64,000 bases of DNA from Pseudoselenomonas ruminantium (GCA_015058575.1 SVBZ01000041.1:1-64000), one strand, 5' to 3'. Positions 50,918 through 60,509 are shown, counted from the first letter of the stretch. Notes: generated from the letters alone by a model not told the origin. Made by a program: numbers and translations.

Positions 50918-51313
50918 ATGGAACTGACGGAAATCAAGCCGGGAATCTGCAACACGGCAACCGAGAAGGTTACAGCTGCCCATATGGCGGCGGCCATGGG
51001 AAGTGGCAGTCTGCCGGTCTATGCGACGCCGGCGATGACCTGTCTGATGGAGAAGGCTGCCGCTGAGGCTGTCGAAACGCTGCTGCCAGAGGGCTGGACA
51101 AGCGTGGGGATTTCGCTTTCGGTCCAGCATAAGGCGGCGACGCCTGTGGGGCTTACCGTACGCGCCGAGGCTGAAGTCACTGCGGTGGAAGGCCGCAAGA
51201 TCACTTTTGCCGTCCGTGCTTTCGATGAGCGGGAGGAAATCGGCTGTGGTGTTCACGAACGGTTTGCGGTGCAGAAGGAAAAATTCATGAGCAAAGTAGC
51301 GGCGAAGGTTTAA
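50918..51313 (+). CDS. Hotdog-fold thioesterase (FlK-like)
   Basis: A 131-residue hotdog-fold protein resembling fluoroacetyl-CoA thioesterase FlK and its wider family. The pattern is YATPAMTCLMEKAA (with the Thr/Glu of the active site), TSVGISLSVQHKAATPVG (with the His) and HERFAVQKEKF at the end. FlK proper uses a Thr-Glu-His set, all matched here (T40-M-T, E47, H74 by position). Most bacterial homologues act on unknown acyl-CoAs. Its ATG follows the LysR stop directly; GGAGG lies inside the LysR end. Confidence 0.82.
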   Translation: MELTEIKPGICNTATEKVTAAHMAAAMGSGSLPVYATPAMTCLMEKAAAEAVETLLPEGWTSVGISLSVQHKAATPVGLTVRAEAEVTAVEGRKITFAVRAFDEREEIGCGVHERFAVQKEKFMSKVAAKV

Positions 51314-51349
51314 GTCCCTGCGGGGGGTTATATTTGAATTAGAAATGGA

Positions 51350-51380
51350 AGGCAGGGGTTTAATTTCCCTGTCTTTCGTT
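51350..51380 (+). terminator. Weak terminator-like hairpin
   Basis: GGCAGGG / CCCTGTC around GTTTAATTT, followed by TTTCGTT. Imperfect and with a short T-tract, it may end the LysR-thioesterase transcript. Confidence 0.4.
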
Positions 51381-51455
51381 ATATCATAGTAATAGACTAT
51401 ATTAGAAACATTATGTGATGGCTGTGATCACGTAGATTCCGGAGGTAGTTTTAGT

Positions 51456-52148
51456 ATGACGAATACACGTATTTTTATTGTTGAGGATGAACGAAGAATT
51501 GCGCGTTTTCTGCAGATTGAGCTTGAACATGAAGGTTATGAGACGGAGACGGAGGAAAATGGTCTGCGGGCTTTTGAGCGTATTGCACAGGAAGACTATG
51601 ACCTCGTGCTGCTCGACCTCATGCTGCCCGATATGGACGGCATGACGGTTTGCCGCAAGGTACGTGAGATTTCAGATATCCCCATCATCATGCTGACGGC
51701 CCGTGATGATGTCGAAGATAAGGTAAACGGCCTTGATATTGGTGCCGATGATTATATGACAAAACCGTTTGCGATTCAGGAGCTGCTGGCCCGCGTCCGC
51801 AACGCCCTGCGCAAGCCGCGTGCTGATGGCCGTGAGGTGAGCCTGGAAGGCGAGAAGCTGCAGGTCCGTGATCTCATCATGTATCCGAGCCGTTATGAGG
51901 TACGGGTCAAAGGGGAGGAAGTCCAGCTGACGAAAAAAGAATATTCGCTGCTCGAGTACCTGTTGCGCAACAAGCGCAATGTGCTTACGCGTGACCAGAT
52001 CCTGCAGGAGGTCTGGGGCTATGATTATACGGGGGACACGAACGTTGTCGATGTCTATATCCGTTACCTGCGGGCTAAGATTGACGATCATTTCGATGAT
52101 AAATATATCTTTACTGTCCGAGGCGTAGGATATGCGATCAAGGATTAA
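51456..52148 (+). CDS. OmpR/PhoB-family response regulator
   Basis: A 230-residue response regulator. The receiver domain has Asp54 as phosphoacceptor (VLLDLMLPDMDG), the acidic pair Glu10-Asp11 and the conserved Lys in TKPF. The C-terminal winged-helix effector has the transactivation-loop pattern LTKKEYSLLEYLLRNKRN and VDVYIRYLRAKID with YTVRGVGY-like FTVRGVGYAIKD. GGAGGTAG precedes ATG 51456. It overlaps the sensor kinase gene by 17 bases, forming a classical two-component pair. Targets unknown; the sequence resembles ArlR/CssR-type regulators. Confidence 0.93.
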   Translation: MTNTRIFIVEDERRIARFLQIELEHEGYETETEENGLRAFERIAQEDYDLVLLDLMLPDMDGMTVCRKVREISDIPIIMLTARDDVEDKVNGLDIGADDYMTKPFAIQELLARVRNALRKPRADGREVSLEGEKLQVRDLIMYPSRYEVRVKGEEVQLTKKEYSLLEYLLRNKRNVLTRDQILQEVWGYDYTGDTNVVDVYIRYLRAKIDDHFDDKYIFTVRGVGYAIKD

Positions 52149-53607
52149 AGCGTGGCTGCGTCATCCGGAGATGATGCTCAACCGGCTGCGTTATGCGCGG
52201 ATTTCGACGAAAATCACTTGTTTTTATGCGTCGGTCCTGTTGCTTGTGCTGATTCTTACCAGTGTGCTGACAGGACTCGGCGTTTATTTTTCGTTTTACC
52301 ATCAAGCTGAGGTGGAAATCGAAATCAGCATGAATCATGTGTTGGAGCGGATGCGGCAGGGACGGCCGATGGGCGAAAGCTTTTGGCGGGATGATCCAGT
52401 CATGCCTGGTGTGGTGCTGCGCATCACGGACCTATCGGGCCAGGTCGTCTATGAAAGCGATGCCCGTTATCCGTCGCTGCAGCGCATCGAAGGAAGCTCG
52501 GTAAAGAATCCGCCTTTTTGGGCTAACAAGAATATGCAGGTTGCCGAAGTACGCAATATGACCATCTATCATGCCAAGATGGATGTCGAGTACCAGGGGC
52601 AGATTTATCAGCTGCATTTCTTCAAGACTATAACGGCCGAAAAGCATTTTCTGGAAACGCTGCAGAAAATTCTATTCCTCATGACGATTTTGGGTTTTTT
52701 GCTGGCGCTGCTCGCCGGTTATTTCGTCAGCAAGCGCATCCTGCTGCCTATCCGTGAGATGACAGCTACAGCGCGCAAGATTGAAGTCGAGAAGATGGAT
52801 CGGCGCATCACGGTGCCACCGGCCCGCGATGAGCTCTCAGAGCTTGCCGATACGTTCAACCATATGCTCGAACGCTTGGAAGTCGGTTTCAAGCAGCAGC
52901 AGCGGTTTGTCTCGGATGCCTCGCATGAGCTGCGCACGCCGGTCACGGTTATCCTGGGCTATTCGGATCTTTTATCGCGCTGGGGCCGCTCGGATAAGGA
53001 AGTGCTTGATGAGGGCATTTCCTCGATTCGTTCGGAGGCTGAGGACATGCAGCAATTGATCGAAAAGCTGCTGTTTTTGGCGCGTGCGGATCAGAAGCGC
53101 CAGGTACTCCATAAGGAGCGCATCGAATTGTCAGAACTTGTCGAGGATGTCATGCGCAAGATGAAGCTGGTGACTAAGACGCATGCGGTGGATTTGCTCC
53201 AGAATGATGAAGGTGTTATCTATGCCGATCAGGTTACGATGCGGCAGATGATGCGTATTTTTCTTGAAAACAGCGTGAAATACACGCCAGCAGGGGGGCA
53301 CATAACAGCCAGATTGCACCGTTTGCCGGATGGCGGCCATATGATGCTGGAACTGGCCGATGATGGTATCGGTATCGCCAAAGAGGATCAGCAGCGAGTG
53401 TTTGAGCGGTTCTACCGGGTGGATGCGTCGCGTACGAAGGCTGACGGTGGGGTCAGCGGTACGGGCTTGGGGCTGTCGATTGCCAGCTGGATCTGTGAGC
53501 AGCATGGCATCGAGATTTCCATGGAGAGCGCGCTCGGCATGGGAACGAAGATGCTCTTGAAGATTCCGCTGGCGGATGAGAAAACGCTGGCAAAGAGAAA
53601 GGATTAG
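52132..53607 (+). CDS. Sensor histidine kinase
   Basis: A 491-residue membrane kinase paired with the regulator upstream. Two membrane helices (about residues 31-55 and 181-205) border an extracytoplasmic sensor loop of ~125 residues. A HAMP domain (about 206-258) follows, then the HisKA domain with His265 in SDASHELRTPV, and a HATPase domain with N box ENSVKYTPAGG, G1 DDGIGI and G2 GTGLGLSI. The start overlaps the regulator gene; no classical ribosome site exists at 52132, which suits translational coupling, and a later ATG near 52171 is possible. The signal is not known. Confidence 0.92.
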   Translation: MRSRIKAWLRHPEMMLNRLRYARISTKITCFYASVLLLVLILTSVLTGLGVYFSFYHQAEVEIEISMNHVLERMRQGRPMGESFWRDDPVMPGVVLRITDLSGQVVYESDARYPSLQRIEGSSVKNPPFWANKNMQVAEVRNMTIYHAKMDVEYQGQIYQLHFFKTITAEKHFLETLQKILFLMTILGFLLALLAGYFVSKRILLPIREMTATARKIEVEKMDRRITVPPARDELSELADTFNHMLERLEVGFKQQQRFVSDASHELRTPVTVILGYSDLLSRWGRSDKEVLDEGISSIRSEAEDMQQLIEKLLFLARADQKRQVLHKERIELSELVEDVMRKMKLVTKTHAVDLLQNDEGVIYADQVTMRQMMRIFLENSVKYTPAGGHITARLHRLPDGGHMMLELADDGIGIAKEDQQRVFERFYRVDASRTKADGGVSGTGLGLSIASWICEQHGIEISMESALGMGTKMLLKIPLADEKTLAKRKD

Positions 53608-53613
53608 GGAAAC

Positions 53614-54468
53614 ATGAAAGTATTGGTTACCGGTGTGACGGGACAGCTTGGCTATGACTGTGTGCAGGAGCTGGAACGCCGTGGCATCGAGGCAAGGGGC
53701 GTAGCCAGCCGGGATTTTTCGCTGACGGATTATGCGGCCGCGAAAGAATATATCGAAGCGTATCGTCCGGACGTGATTATGCATTGTGCGGCGTACACAG
53801 CTGTTGACAAGGCCGAGGACGAGCGGGAAATCTGCGAGGCGGTCAATGCAGATGGTACGCGCAATCTGGCGAAGATTGCGCGTGCGCTGGCTGCGAAGCT
53901 GATCTACATCAGCACGGATTACGTATTCCCCGGTGATGGCGAGAGTTTCTATGAGCCGGCAGACAGGAAAGAGCCGAAAAATGTCTATGGCCGCTCTAAG
54001 CTGCATGGCGAAGAAGCTGTACAGGAACTTTTGGATAAGTACTTCATTGTCCGTATTTCGTGGGTGTTTGGCATCAATGGCCGGAACTTTATCCGCACGA
54101 TGCTGAAACTGGCGGAATCGCATGATACTTTGACTGTTGTCGATGATCAGGTCGGCTCACCGACCTATACGCATGATTTGGCGGTATTGCTGGCTGATAT
54201 GGCACAGAGCGACAAGTATGGTGTCTATCATGCTACGAATGAGGGGGTCTGCTCCTGGGCAGAGCTGGCGGCTGAGACGTTCCGGCAGGCGGGGTGCAAG
54301 GTGACGGTTACTCCGGTGCCCTCGTCGGCTTATCCGACAAAAGCCGTGCGGCCCAAGAATTCGCGTCTGAGCAAGAAATGCCTGGATGCGGCGGGGTTTG
54401 CCCGCTTGCCAGCCTGGCAGGATGCTGTGGGCCGCTATTTACGTGAACTTAACACTAAGGAAGATTAA
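53614..54468 (+). CDS. rmlD: dTDP-4-dehydrorhamnose reductase
   Basis: A 284-residue short-chain dehydrogenase of the RmlD group, which makes dTDP-L-rhamnose from dTDP-4-keto-L-rhamnose using NADPH. The nucleotide-binding motif is VTGVTGQLGYD (5-15), the catalytic residues are in STDYVFPG and Y-x3-K of YGRSKLHGE. AAGGATTAGGG precedes the ATG, which lies 6 bases after the kinase stop. The other rml genes are absent nearby, so it may be placed in this operon for regulation, or rhamnose synthesis genes are dispersed. Confidence 0.93.
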   Translation: MKVLVTGVTGQLGYDCVQELERRGIEARGVASRDFSLTDYAAAKEYIEAYRPDVIMHCAAYTAVDKAEDEREICEAVNADGTRNLAKIARALAAKLIYISTDYVFPGDGESFYEPADRKEPKNVYGRSKLHGEEAVQELLDKYFIVRISWVFGINGRNFIRTMLKLAESHDTLTVVDDQVGSPTYTHDLAVLLADMAQSDKYGVYHATNEGVCSWAELAAETFRQAGCKVTVTPVPSSAYPTKAVRPKNSRLSKKCLDAAGFARLPAWQDAVGRYLRELNTKED

Positions 54469-54488
54469 CCACATAATGTGTCCGTTAT

Positions 54489-54522
54489 ATACGCACATAT
54501 CTGATTGATATGTGCGTATTTT
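54489..54522 (+). terminator. Rho-independent terminator
   Basis: Perfect 13-bp stem ATACGCACATATC / GATATGTGCGTAT with a TGATT loop, followed by TTTT. It ends the two-component/rmlD transcript. Confidence 0.75.
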
Positions 54523-54573
54523 AGTACATGATATAAATAGTTCACTCAAGGGAAACATTTTTACTAAAATATC

Positions 54574-54602
54574 TTGCAAGAGTGTAAAGTTTGATGTATA
54601 CT
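54574..54602 (+). promoter_or_regulatory. Promoter of sstT
   Basis: -35 TTGCAA (54574-54579), 17-base spacer, -10 TATACT (54597-54602), about 60 bases before the sstT start. Confidence 0.7.
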
Positions 54603-54669
54603 AACATATGTATTCCTAGCGTAGACGGACTGATTTTACGTAATAAGAGTTGTAAGGGAGATGTTTCTG

Positions 54670-55935
54670 ATGTCCAATCAGTTGAAGAAGATTGGTAGAA
54701 AGTATCAGGAAACGGCACTGATCAAGCTGATTGCCGTGGGCCTGATTATAGGTATTATCTTGGCGGTGGCGGCACCTCAGACTGTGCCTGTCATCGCAAT
54801 CTTTGGCGATTTGTTTGTACGTGCTTTGAAAGGCGTGGCACCGATTCTCGTATTTGTGCTCGTCATGAATGCGATGGCGCAGAAGAATGCCGATGCGAGC
54901 GCATCGATGAAACCGATTGTCAAGCTTTATGTCATTGCGACGTTCATGGCTTCGCTCGTGGCTGTTGCGTATTCTTTTGCATTCCCGACGTCGCTGCAGC
55001 TGCAGATTGCCGATGCAAAGCTTGCGCCACCAAGCGGTATCCTGGAGGTCCTGCACAATTTGGTGCTGAGTGTTGTCGACAATCCGATCCATGCCATCGC
55101 TTCAGCTAACTATATTGGCATCCTTGCCTGGGGCGTGCTCTGCGGCATTGCTTTGCATAGTGCTGCGGATAATACGAAAGTCATGATCAGTGATTTGGCC
55201 AAGATGGTTACGAAAATCGTGCAGTGGGTCATCCGGTTTGCACCGTTTGGTATCATGGGACTTGTAGCCAATGCCATTGGCGAAAGCGGTATTGGCGCGC
55301 TCTTGGGATATGCGCATCTGCTGGCCGTGCTGCTCGGTGCTTTCTTCTCAGTAGCACTTATCATGAACCCGCTGATCGTCTATGCGCACATCCATCGCAA
55401 TCCGTTCCCGCTGGTCTGGACGACTTTGCGTGAAAGCGGCTTGTATGCGTTCTTCACGCGCAGTTCGGCTGCCAATATCCCTGTGAACCTGTCACTTTGC
55501 AAACGCTTGCATCTTGACGAGGATACGTATTCGATTTCGATTCCGCTCGGTGCTACGATCAACATGAGTGGTGCGGCTATCACGATTGCTGTGTTGTCGC
55601 TGGCTGCGGCCAATACGCTGGGCATTGATATCGACCTGCCAACGGCACTGCTGCTTTGCATCATTGCGACAGTTGGCGCCTGTGGTGCTTCGGGTGTTGC
55701 TGGTGGTTCGTTGCTGCTTATCCCCGTAGCCTGCTCTTCATTTGGTATCGGCAATGATATTGCCATGCAGGTAGTTGGTGTTGGCTTTATCATCGGGGTG
55801 ATCCAGGATTCCTGTGAGACGGCACTCAACAGCTCGAGCGATGTCTTGTTCACGGCAACGGCAGAGCTTGCCCAGCGGGCAAAGGCTGGTACGTTGACAG
55901 CTGCGGATATGGTCCCGGATGCAGAAGAAGATTAA
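54670..55935 (+). CDS. sstT: Serine/threonine:sodium symporter
   Basis: A 421-residue inner-membrane transporter of the dicarboxylate/amino acid:cation symporter family, SstT subtype, importing L-serine and L-threonine with sodium. Features are the first helix [31 protein letters not shown] (serine-rich re-entrant loop), [13 protein letters not shown] (the NMDGT-like motif) and the C-terminal [20 protein letters not shown] start at ATG 54670, which has GGGAG 9 bases upstream; ATG 54661 abuts that site and is unlikely. Serine uptake fits with fermentative metabolism. Confidence 0.94.
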   Translation: MSNQLKKIGRKYQETALIKLIAVGLIIGIILAVAAPQTVPVIAIFGDLFVRALKGVAPILVFVLVMNAMAQKNADASASMKPIVKLYVIATFMASLVAVAYSFAFPTSLQLQIADAKLAPPSGILEVLHNLVLSVVDNPIHAIASANYIGILAWGVLCGIALHSAADNTKVMISDLAKMVTKIVQWVIRFAPFGIMGLVANAIGESGIGALLGYAHLLAVLLGAFFSVALIMNPLIVYAHIHRNPFPLVWTTLRESGLYAFFTRSSAANIPVNLSLCKRLHLDEDTYSISIPLGATINMSGAAITIAVLSLAAANTLGIDIDLPTALLLCIIATVGACGASGVAGGSLLLIPVACSSFGIGNDIAMQVVGVGFIIGVIQDSCETALNSSSDVLFTATAELAQRAKAGTLTAADMVPDAEED

Positions 55936-55960
55936 AAAGATATACGAAAACCTGCTTGTA

Positions 55961-56002
55961 AAAGGCTAAAGACTGTGCCTGTCAGTCTTTGGCCTTTTTT
56001 TT
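55961..56002 (+). terminator. Rho-independent terminator of sstT
   Basis: Stem AAAGGC-AAAGACTG / CAGTCTTT-GCCTTT (one mismatch each side) with a TGCCTGT loop and eight Ts. Confidence 0.88.
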
Positions 56003-56031
56003 GTGCTTGCCAATATGCAGGTAGGATTCAT

Positions 56032-56084
56032 TTGATTTTGGGCGAATCAATAAAGTAAGAACCTATTATAGGAACCTAGTATAG
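56032..56084. promoter_or_regulatory. Putative control region of the NHLM export operon
   Basis: It contains an inverted repeat TTGATT (56032-56037) / AATCAA (56045-56050) and, just after it, two adjacent direct 13-mers: GAACCTATTATAG (56059-56071) and GAACCTAGTATAG (56072-56084), differing at one base. Each 13-mer holds a -10-like core (TATTAT, TAGTAT). Tandem operator sites or a duplicated promoter are both possible. The adaptor gene starts 18 bases later. Confidence 0.5.
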
Positions 56085-56101
56085 AAGGGACAGGGCGAGA
56101 T

Positions 56102-57268
56102 ATGAAAAAGATTTATGGTGTAGCCATGATGTTCATCCTTCTGATGGCACTGGCTATTGTAGCCTGGGGGGCATGGCTCAATTATAGCGATGAGAATCAG
56201 ATTGCCAACCGCATGGATAACCGGCGGGTAGAAGTGACCGCCGCTAAGGCCGTGCGCCGGCAGTTTGCGCCAGCCATTTCCTTGGATGCTGTACGTTTCG
56301 CCAGTAGAAATATGACCGATGCGGTGGCTCTTACCGATGGCCGCATACTAAGCTGGCATGTGAATAAGAATGATAAAGTATATAAGGGACAGAATCTGGT
56401 GGAGATGGTCAATGAAAATGTTCCGCTGAAAATCCAGCAGGCGGAAAGTGCAATCAGCCGTGCTGAGGCTATGTTGACCCGGGCACGTAACAGCTATCAG
56501 CGCCAAGGGCGGTTGATGTCCCGGCGGGCGACGTCCAAGGAAAAATATGAGGAAGCTGAGGCACAGTATATGGCGGCACAGGGGGCTTTGCGTGAGGCGC
56601 AGGTTCAGCGCGACCAGTACCTGGTCCAGCAGGACTGGCTGTCTGTGAAAGCACCATTGGATGGAGAGGTACTCTTGGTATATCAGAAAGCAGGGGCGCA
56701 GGTTCAGGCGGGAACGCCTATTGCCTTGGTGGGAGATTTTTCCCGCTTGATGTTTTCACTGAATCTGACAGATGTGGATGCCCGCCATCTGCAGCTTGGT
56801 CAGGTAAGTAATCTGACTTTTGCTGAGCATAAACTTACAGGCAAAGCTTATGACACGGATTATGGTGCGGGCAATAAAGATCATGGCATGGGGATAAAAG
56901 CTGTCCTCAAAGAAATTGTCCCGGACCTTTCCGAGCCGGCGGATATCCGGCGTACGGTCTGGGAGGTCGACAATCGTGCCAGACTGCTGGAACCGATGAT
57001 CTATACCGGTGTGACGATGCAGGCGGAGCAGTCCTATGAAGCCTTGACGATACCGTTGTCCGCAATGACAGATAAGTCCAATGATACCGTGTTTGTGATG
57101 GATGCAAATGGAATCATTCATCTGCGTGAGGTAAAAGCAGGGGCAGACGATCAAAAATATATCGAGATTTACGAGGGCCTTGAAGAAGGGGATATTGTCA
57201 TTGTGGGGAATCTGGAAGGATTGGAAGATGGCATGCGGGTGGATGCAGCTCTGGAAGGTGATGACTGA
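56102..57268 (+). CDS. Periplasmic adaptor protein (membrane fusion protein)
   Basis: A 388-residue HlyD/AcrA-type adaptor anchored by an N-terminal membrane helix (about 5-26). A first half-lipoyl segment (ALTDGRILSWHVNKNDKVYKG) precedes a coiled-coil hairpin (about 110-175), then the second half (SVKAPLDGEVLLV), a beta-barrel domain and a membrane-proximal domain (VVIVGNLEGLEDGM-like IVIVGNLEGLEDGMRV). Such proteins link an inner-membrane transporter to a TolC channel. It is the first gene of the operon, overlapping the next by one base. Having two adaptors in one operon is unusual; this one probably docks to TolC. Confidence 0.88.
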   Translation: MKKIYGVAMMFILLMALAIVAWGAWLNYSDENQIANRMDNRRVEVTAAKAVRRQFAPAISLDAVRFASRNMTDAVALTDGRILSWHVNKNDKVYKGQNLVEMVNENVPLKIQQAESAISRAEAMLTRARNSYQRQGRLMSRRATSKEKYEEAEAQYMAAQGALREAQVQRDQYLVQQDWLSVKAPLDGEVLLVYQKAGAQVQAGTPIALVGDFSRLMFSLNLTDVDARHLQLGQVSNLTFAEHKLTGKAYDTDYGAGNKDHGMGIKAVLKEIVPDLSEPADIRRTVWEVDNRARLLEPMIYTGVTMQAEQSYEALTIPLSAMTDKSNDTVFVMDANGIIHLREVKAGADDQKYIEIYEGLEEGDIVIVGNLEGLEDGMRVDAALEGDD

Positions 57269-58266
57269 TGGGCGAAGAGAAAAAAACGGTTGGAGCAGCG
57301 CGCTGGAACCGGAAGGGCAATGAGATATTCAGCAAGGAAGCGCTGGACAAGATGCGTTCTCCGGAAAAACTGGATATGACAATGAGCATTACCACTCCGA
57401 TTGGCTGGATGGGCGTTATCTCGGTAGCTGTTATGACGCTGGCAGTTGTTATCTGGTCTATCTTTGGTTCATTTACCGTAAAGGCTGATGGTATGGGATT
57501 GATCATGGATTCTTCTGGCGTATCAAAAGTCTGTGTCATGGCAGGGGGGAGCATGGATGAAATCTATGTCCATCCTGGTGACAAAGTGAAAAAAGGAGAC
57601 CTTATTGCTCATGTGAGCATGGTACAAGAGGAGGCGGCTACCCGTATGGCCAAATACGGGCCAGGATTGGCATCCAGCTCGCGTGAGGCTGTGAGCCGTG
57701 TCCACGAATTTGATTCCCGCCGTTATCAGCAAGAGGCAATGGAATACATTTACTCCCCTTATGACGGTACGGTGGATGAGGTCATGGTACGAGAAGGCAG
57801 TATTGTCACAAATGGCATGCCTGTCATTACTATGCGTATAGATGGCGGACGGGAGTATCTCAAAGGTGTCCTGTATATTCCAGTAGAAAAAGGAAAGCGG
57901 GTAGAGAAGGGGCAGACTATCCAGCTGGCGCCCAATGGGGTGGATATTTCCCAATCGGGCAGTCTTTTGGGGACGGTGCGTTCCGTATCGCAGTATCCGG
58001 TAACGGCGCAATCGATGCAGAAGAATTTGGGGAATGAACAATTGGCGCAGTGGATTGTTTCCAAGCAGCAAAGTGCGGTAATGGAAGTGAACTTTGATTT
58101 GGTACGTGACCCGGGGTCGGAGTCCGGCTATCTCTGGACATCCAGTGTCGGTGAGCATAAACCCATTACAGCAGGCAGTTTTGTCACGGGGTCCATCATT
58201 ATTGAACGGCGGCCGCCCATCGAGAAAGTCTTTTATAAGCTGAGTCAATGGTTAAGGGGCAGGTGA
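57268..58266 (+). CDS. NHLM-type peptide export secretion protein (HlyD family)
   Basis: A 332-residue HlyD-type protein of the NHLM (nitrile hydratase leader microcin) secretion type. A cytoplasmic N-terminus (FSKEALDKMRSPEKLD) is characteristic, and the membrane helix is at about 46-70. The following biotinyl-lipoyl-like segments (MDEIYVHPGDKVKKGDLIAHV and YSPYDGTVDEVMVREGSIV) flank a very short linker instead of a long coiled coil. The one-base stop/start overlap with the previous gene and the overlap with the ABC gene downstream show one translational unit. It probably assists the two ABC proteins in peptide export. Confidence 0.88.
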   Translation: MGEEKKTVGAARWNRKGNEIFSKEALDKMRSPEKLDMTMSITTPIGWMGVISVAVMTLAVVIWSIFGSFTVKADGMGLIMDSSGVSKVCVMAGGSMDEIYVHPGDKVKKGDLIAHVSMVQEEAATRMAKYGPGLASSSREAVSRVHEFDSRRYQQEAMEYIYSPYDGTVDEVMVREGSIVTNGMPVITMRIDGGREYLKGVLYIPVEKGKRVEKGQTIQLAPNGVDISQSGSLLGTVRSVSQYPVTAQSMQKNLGNEQLAQWIVSKQQSAVMEVNFDLVRDPGSESGYLWTSSVGEHKPITAGSFVTGSIIIERRPPIEKVFYKLSQWLRGR

Positions 58267-58271
58267 TCCGG

Positions 58272-60509
58272 GTGAATGTTATCGAACGATTGAAGAATAC
58301 TTTTTGGTCGGGCAAATACCGGGTCAAAGTCCCTACGGTTTTACAGATGGAGGCCACGGAATGCGGGGCGGCTGCACTGGGGATGGTCCTGGCACATTAC
58401 GGCCTTTGGATTCCGCTGGAAAAGCTGCGGGCAGAATGCGGTGTGAACCGTGATGGCTCTAAGGCCAGCTGTGTAATCCGGGCAGCTCGTAACCGGGGCT
58501 GTGAGGCTGACGGCTACCGCTGGTCAGCGGGTGATCTTTTGGAACTGGCTGGGGAAGAAGATATTTTTCCCTTGATTATCCACTGGGAGTTCAACCATTT
58601 TGTAGTTTTAGAGGGAATCACCAACGGCAAGGCGTATCTCAATGACCCTGCAATGGGACGGCGTACGGTGCCTTGGGAGGAATTTCGCACTTCATACACA
58701 GGCGTATCCCTGCAGATTATGCCAGGGCCGGACTTTCAAAAAGCCGGTCACCGGTACAACGTTTTTAAGGATGTGGCAGGAAAGCTCTTGCAGGATCGTT
58801 GGGCATTGACGTTTATCATTATTTTGGAATTATGTGCGATTATTCCAGGCCTGGCCGGCCCGGTGATGAGCCAGATATTCTTGGACGATATTCTCACCCG
58901 CAAGCATTTGGATTGGATGACGAATTTCTGCCTGGCTATGACGTTGTCGTTTATTTTGTCCGGTATTATGACTTGGCTTAGGGTCGTGGTGTTGACGCAG
59001 TGGCAGCGCAAGCTTACCTTGGCAGACAGTTCTGCTTATTTTTGGCATCTGCTGAAGCTGCCGATGCAGTTTTTCCATCAGCGTTATGCAGCTGAGGTGG
59101 CAGGCCGCGTGGGGTTCAATGAGTCCATTGCCGGAACACTGTCGGGACCGGCGGCTACGGCGGTGCTGGACTTATTTGTGGCAGTGTTTTATCTCTTATT
59201 GCTATTGCAATATAATGTGGCTCTGACCCTTATCGGCGTGGCATTCAGTTCCGTGGAAATTATTTTATTCTTTGCGATGCGGCGGCATCTCACAGACCTC
59301 AATATGCGTATGCAGCAGGATGCCGGCAAAGCATATGGTGTGGCCATGAATGGTTTGCGTATGATTGAGACTATCAAGGCCAGTGGTGATGAGTCGGATT
59401 TCTTTACCAAATGGTCAGGCTATCAGACCAAGGTGCTGATGGCCTCGCAGGAGACGGCTCTTTGGGCCATGTCTGTGAAGCTTTTGCCTACTTTGCTGGC
59501 GGGCATCAATGGGGCTTTGATTATGACGGTGGGCGGTTTTTCTATTATGGAAGGCGCTATGACTGCTGGTATGTTCATGGCTTTTCAGCATCTGATGGGG
59601 AGTTTTCAGGCACCGGTCAATGCGCTGGTGGGGTTGGGAGCCACTTTGCAGACCACAGAAATGCAGATGCAGCGTCTCAACGATGTGCGTGCTTATGAAG
59701 TGGATCATTTGAATTTTCCAACTGCTGAAGAAGAAGCAATAAAATCGTTTTCGCAGGAACGTTTGTCAGGAGATCTATTGCTGAAGGATGTAAGCTTTGG
59801 TTACAGCCCATTGGAAAAGCCATTATTGGAACACTTTGACCTTCATGCCAGTCCCGGCCGCTGGGTGGCCGTGGTTGGGGCTTCTGGCAGCGGCAAGAGC
59901 ACGCTGGCTAAGATTGTCACTGGTCTTTATGAGGAATGGAGCGGAGAGGTACGTTTGGATGGGGTGCTTCGCCGCGATGTACCGCGCAAGATGATTACAA
60001 GCTCATTGGCAGCTGTTGACCAGGATATTTTCCTTATCAGTGGTACGGTGGCAGAGAATATCGCGCTATTTGACAATACGGTCAGCAGGAGTGATATCAT
60101 TGCGGCTGCTCAGGATGCTTGCATTCATGAGGACATCTTAAAACTCAATGGTACCTATGAAGCAGTCATACAGGAAGGTGGCATGAATTTTTCCGGTGGC
60201 CAGCGGCAACGGCTGGAGATTGCCCGGGCTTTGGCCATAAATCCGTCCCTTCTCGTTCTGGATGAAGCAACCAGTGCGCTTGATCCGATTACGGAAAAAC
60301 GAGTGCTGGACAATATCCGTCATCGGGGCTGTACTTGTTTGATTGTGGCACATCGCTTGTCCACGATTCGTGACTGTGATGAAATCATAGTCCTGTCCAA
60401 GGGAAAGATTGTCGAGCGGGGCAAGCATCGGGAGATGATCAAGCATGATGGCCCCTATCGCCGTTTGATTGAGGAACGGGAACAGGAAGAAATGGAAAGC
60501 GTGGAATGA
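58272..60509 (+). CDS. NHLM-type peptidase/ABC transporter (first ABC protein)
   Basis: A 745-residue peptide-exporting ABC protein with N-terminal C39 peptidase. The catalytic residues are Cys31 (EATECGAAAL), His109 (EFNHFVVLEG) and Asp125 (LNDPAMG), numbered from the GTG at 58272, which has a GGCAGG site; ATG 58248 is an alternative. C39 enzymes cut double-glycine leaders. A six-helix membrane domain (about 165-440) follows, then the nucleotide-binding domain with GASGSGKST, FSGGQRQRLE and LLVLDEATSAL. It overlaps the following gene by 4 bases. Cargo is expected to be a leader-bearing peptide, not found in this window. Confidence 0.93.
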   Translation: MNVIERLKNTFWSGKYRVKVPTVLQMEATECGAAALGMVLAHYGLWIPLEKLRAECGVNRDGSKASCVIRAARNRGCEADGYRWSAGDLLELAGEEDIFPLIIHWEFNHFVVLEGITNGKAYLNDPAMGRRTVPWEEFRTSYTGVSLQIMPGPDFQKAGHRYNVFKDVAGKLLQDRWALTFIIILELCAIIPGLAGPVMSQIFLDDILTRKHLDWMTNFCLAMTLSFILSGIMTWLRVVVLTQWQRKLTLADSSAYFWHLLKLPMQFFHQRYAAEVAGRVGFNESIAGTLSGPAATAVLDLFVAVFYLLLLLQYNVALTLIGVAFSSVEIILFFAMRRHLTDLNMRMQQDAGKAYGVAMNGLRMIETIKASGDESDFFTKWSGYQTKVLMASQETALWAMSVKLLPTLLAGINGALIMTVGGFSIMEGAMTAGMFMAFQHLMGSFQAPVNALVGLGATLQTTEMQMQRLNDVRAYEVDHLNFPTAEEEAIKSFSQERLSGDLLLKDVSFGYSPLEKPLLEHFDLHASPGRWVAVVGASGSGKSTLAKIVTGLYEEWSGEVRLDGVLRRDVPRKMITSSLAAVDQDIFLISGTVAENIALFDNTVSRSDIIAAAQDACIHEDILKLNGTYEAVIQEGGMNFSGGQRQRLEIARALAINPSLLVLDEATSALDPITEKRVLDNIRHRGCTCLIVAHRLSTIRDCDEIIVLSKGKIVERGKHREMIKHDGPYRRLIEEREQEEMESVE

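Noticed and set aside
51420..51436. CRP-type site before the response regulator gene
   Set aside because: GTGATCAC is only an 8-bp palindrome and the half-site spacing does not fit the GTGA-N6-TCAC form.
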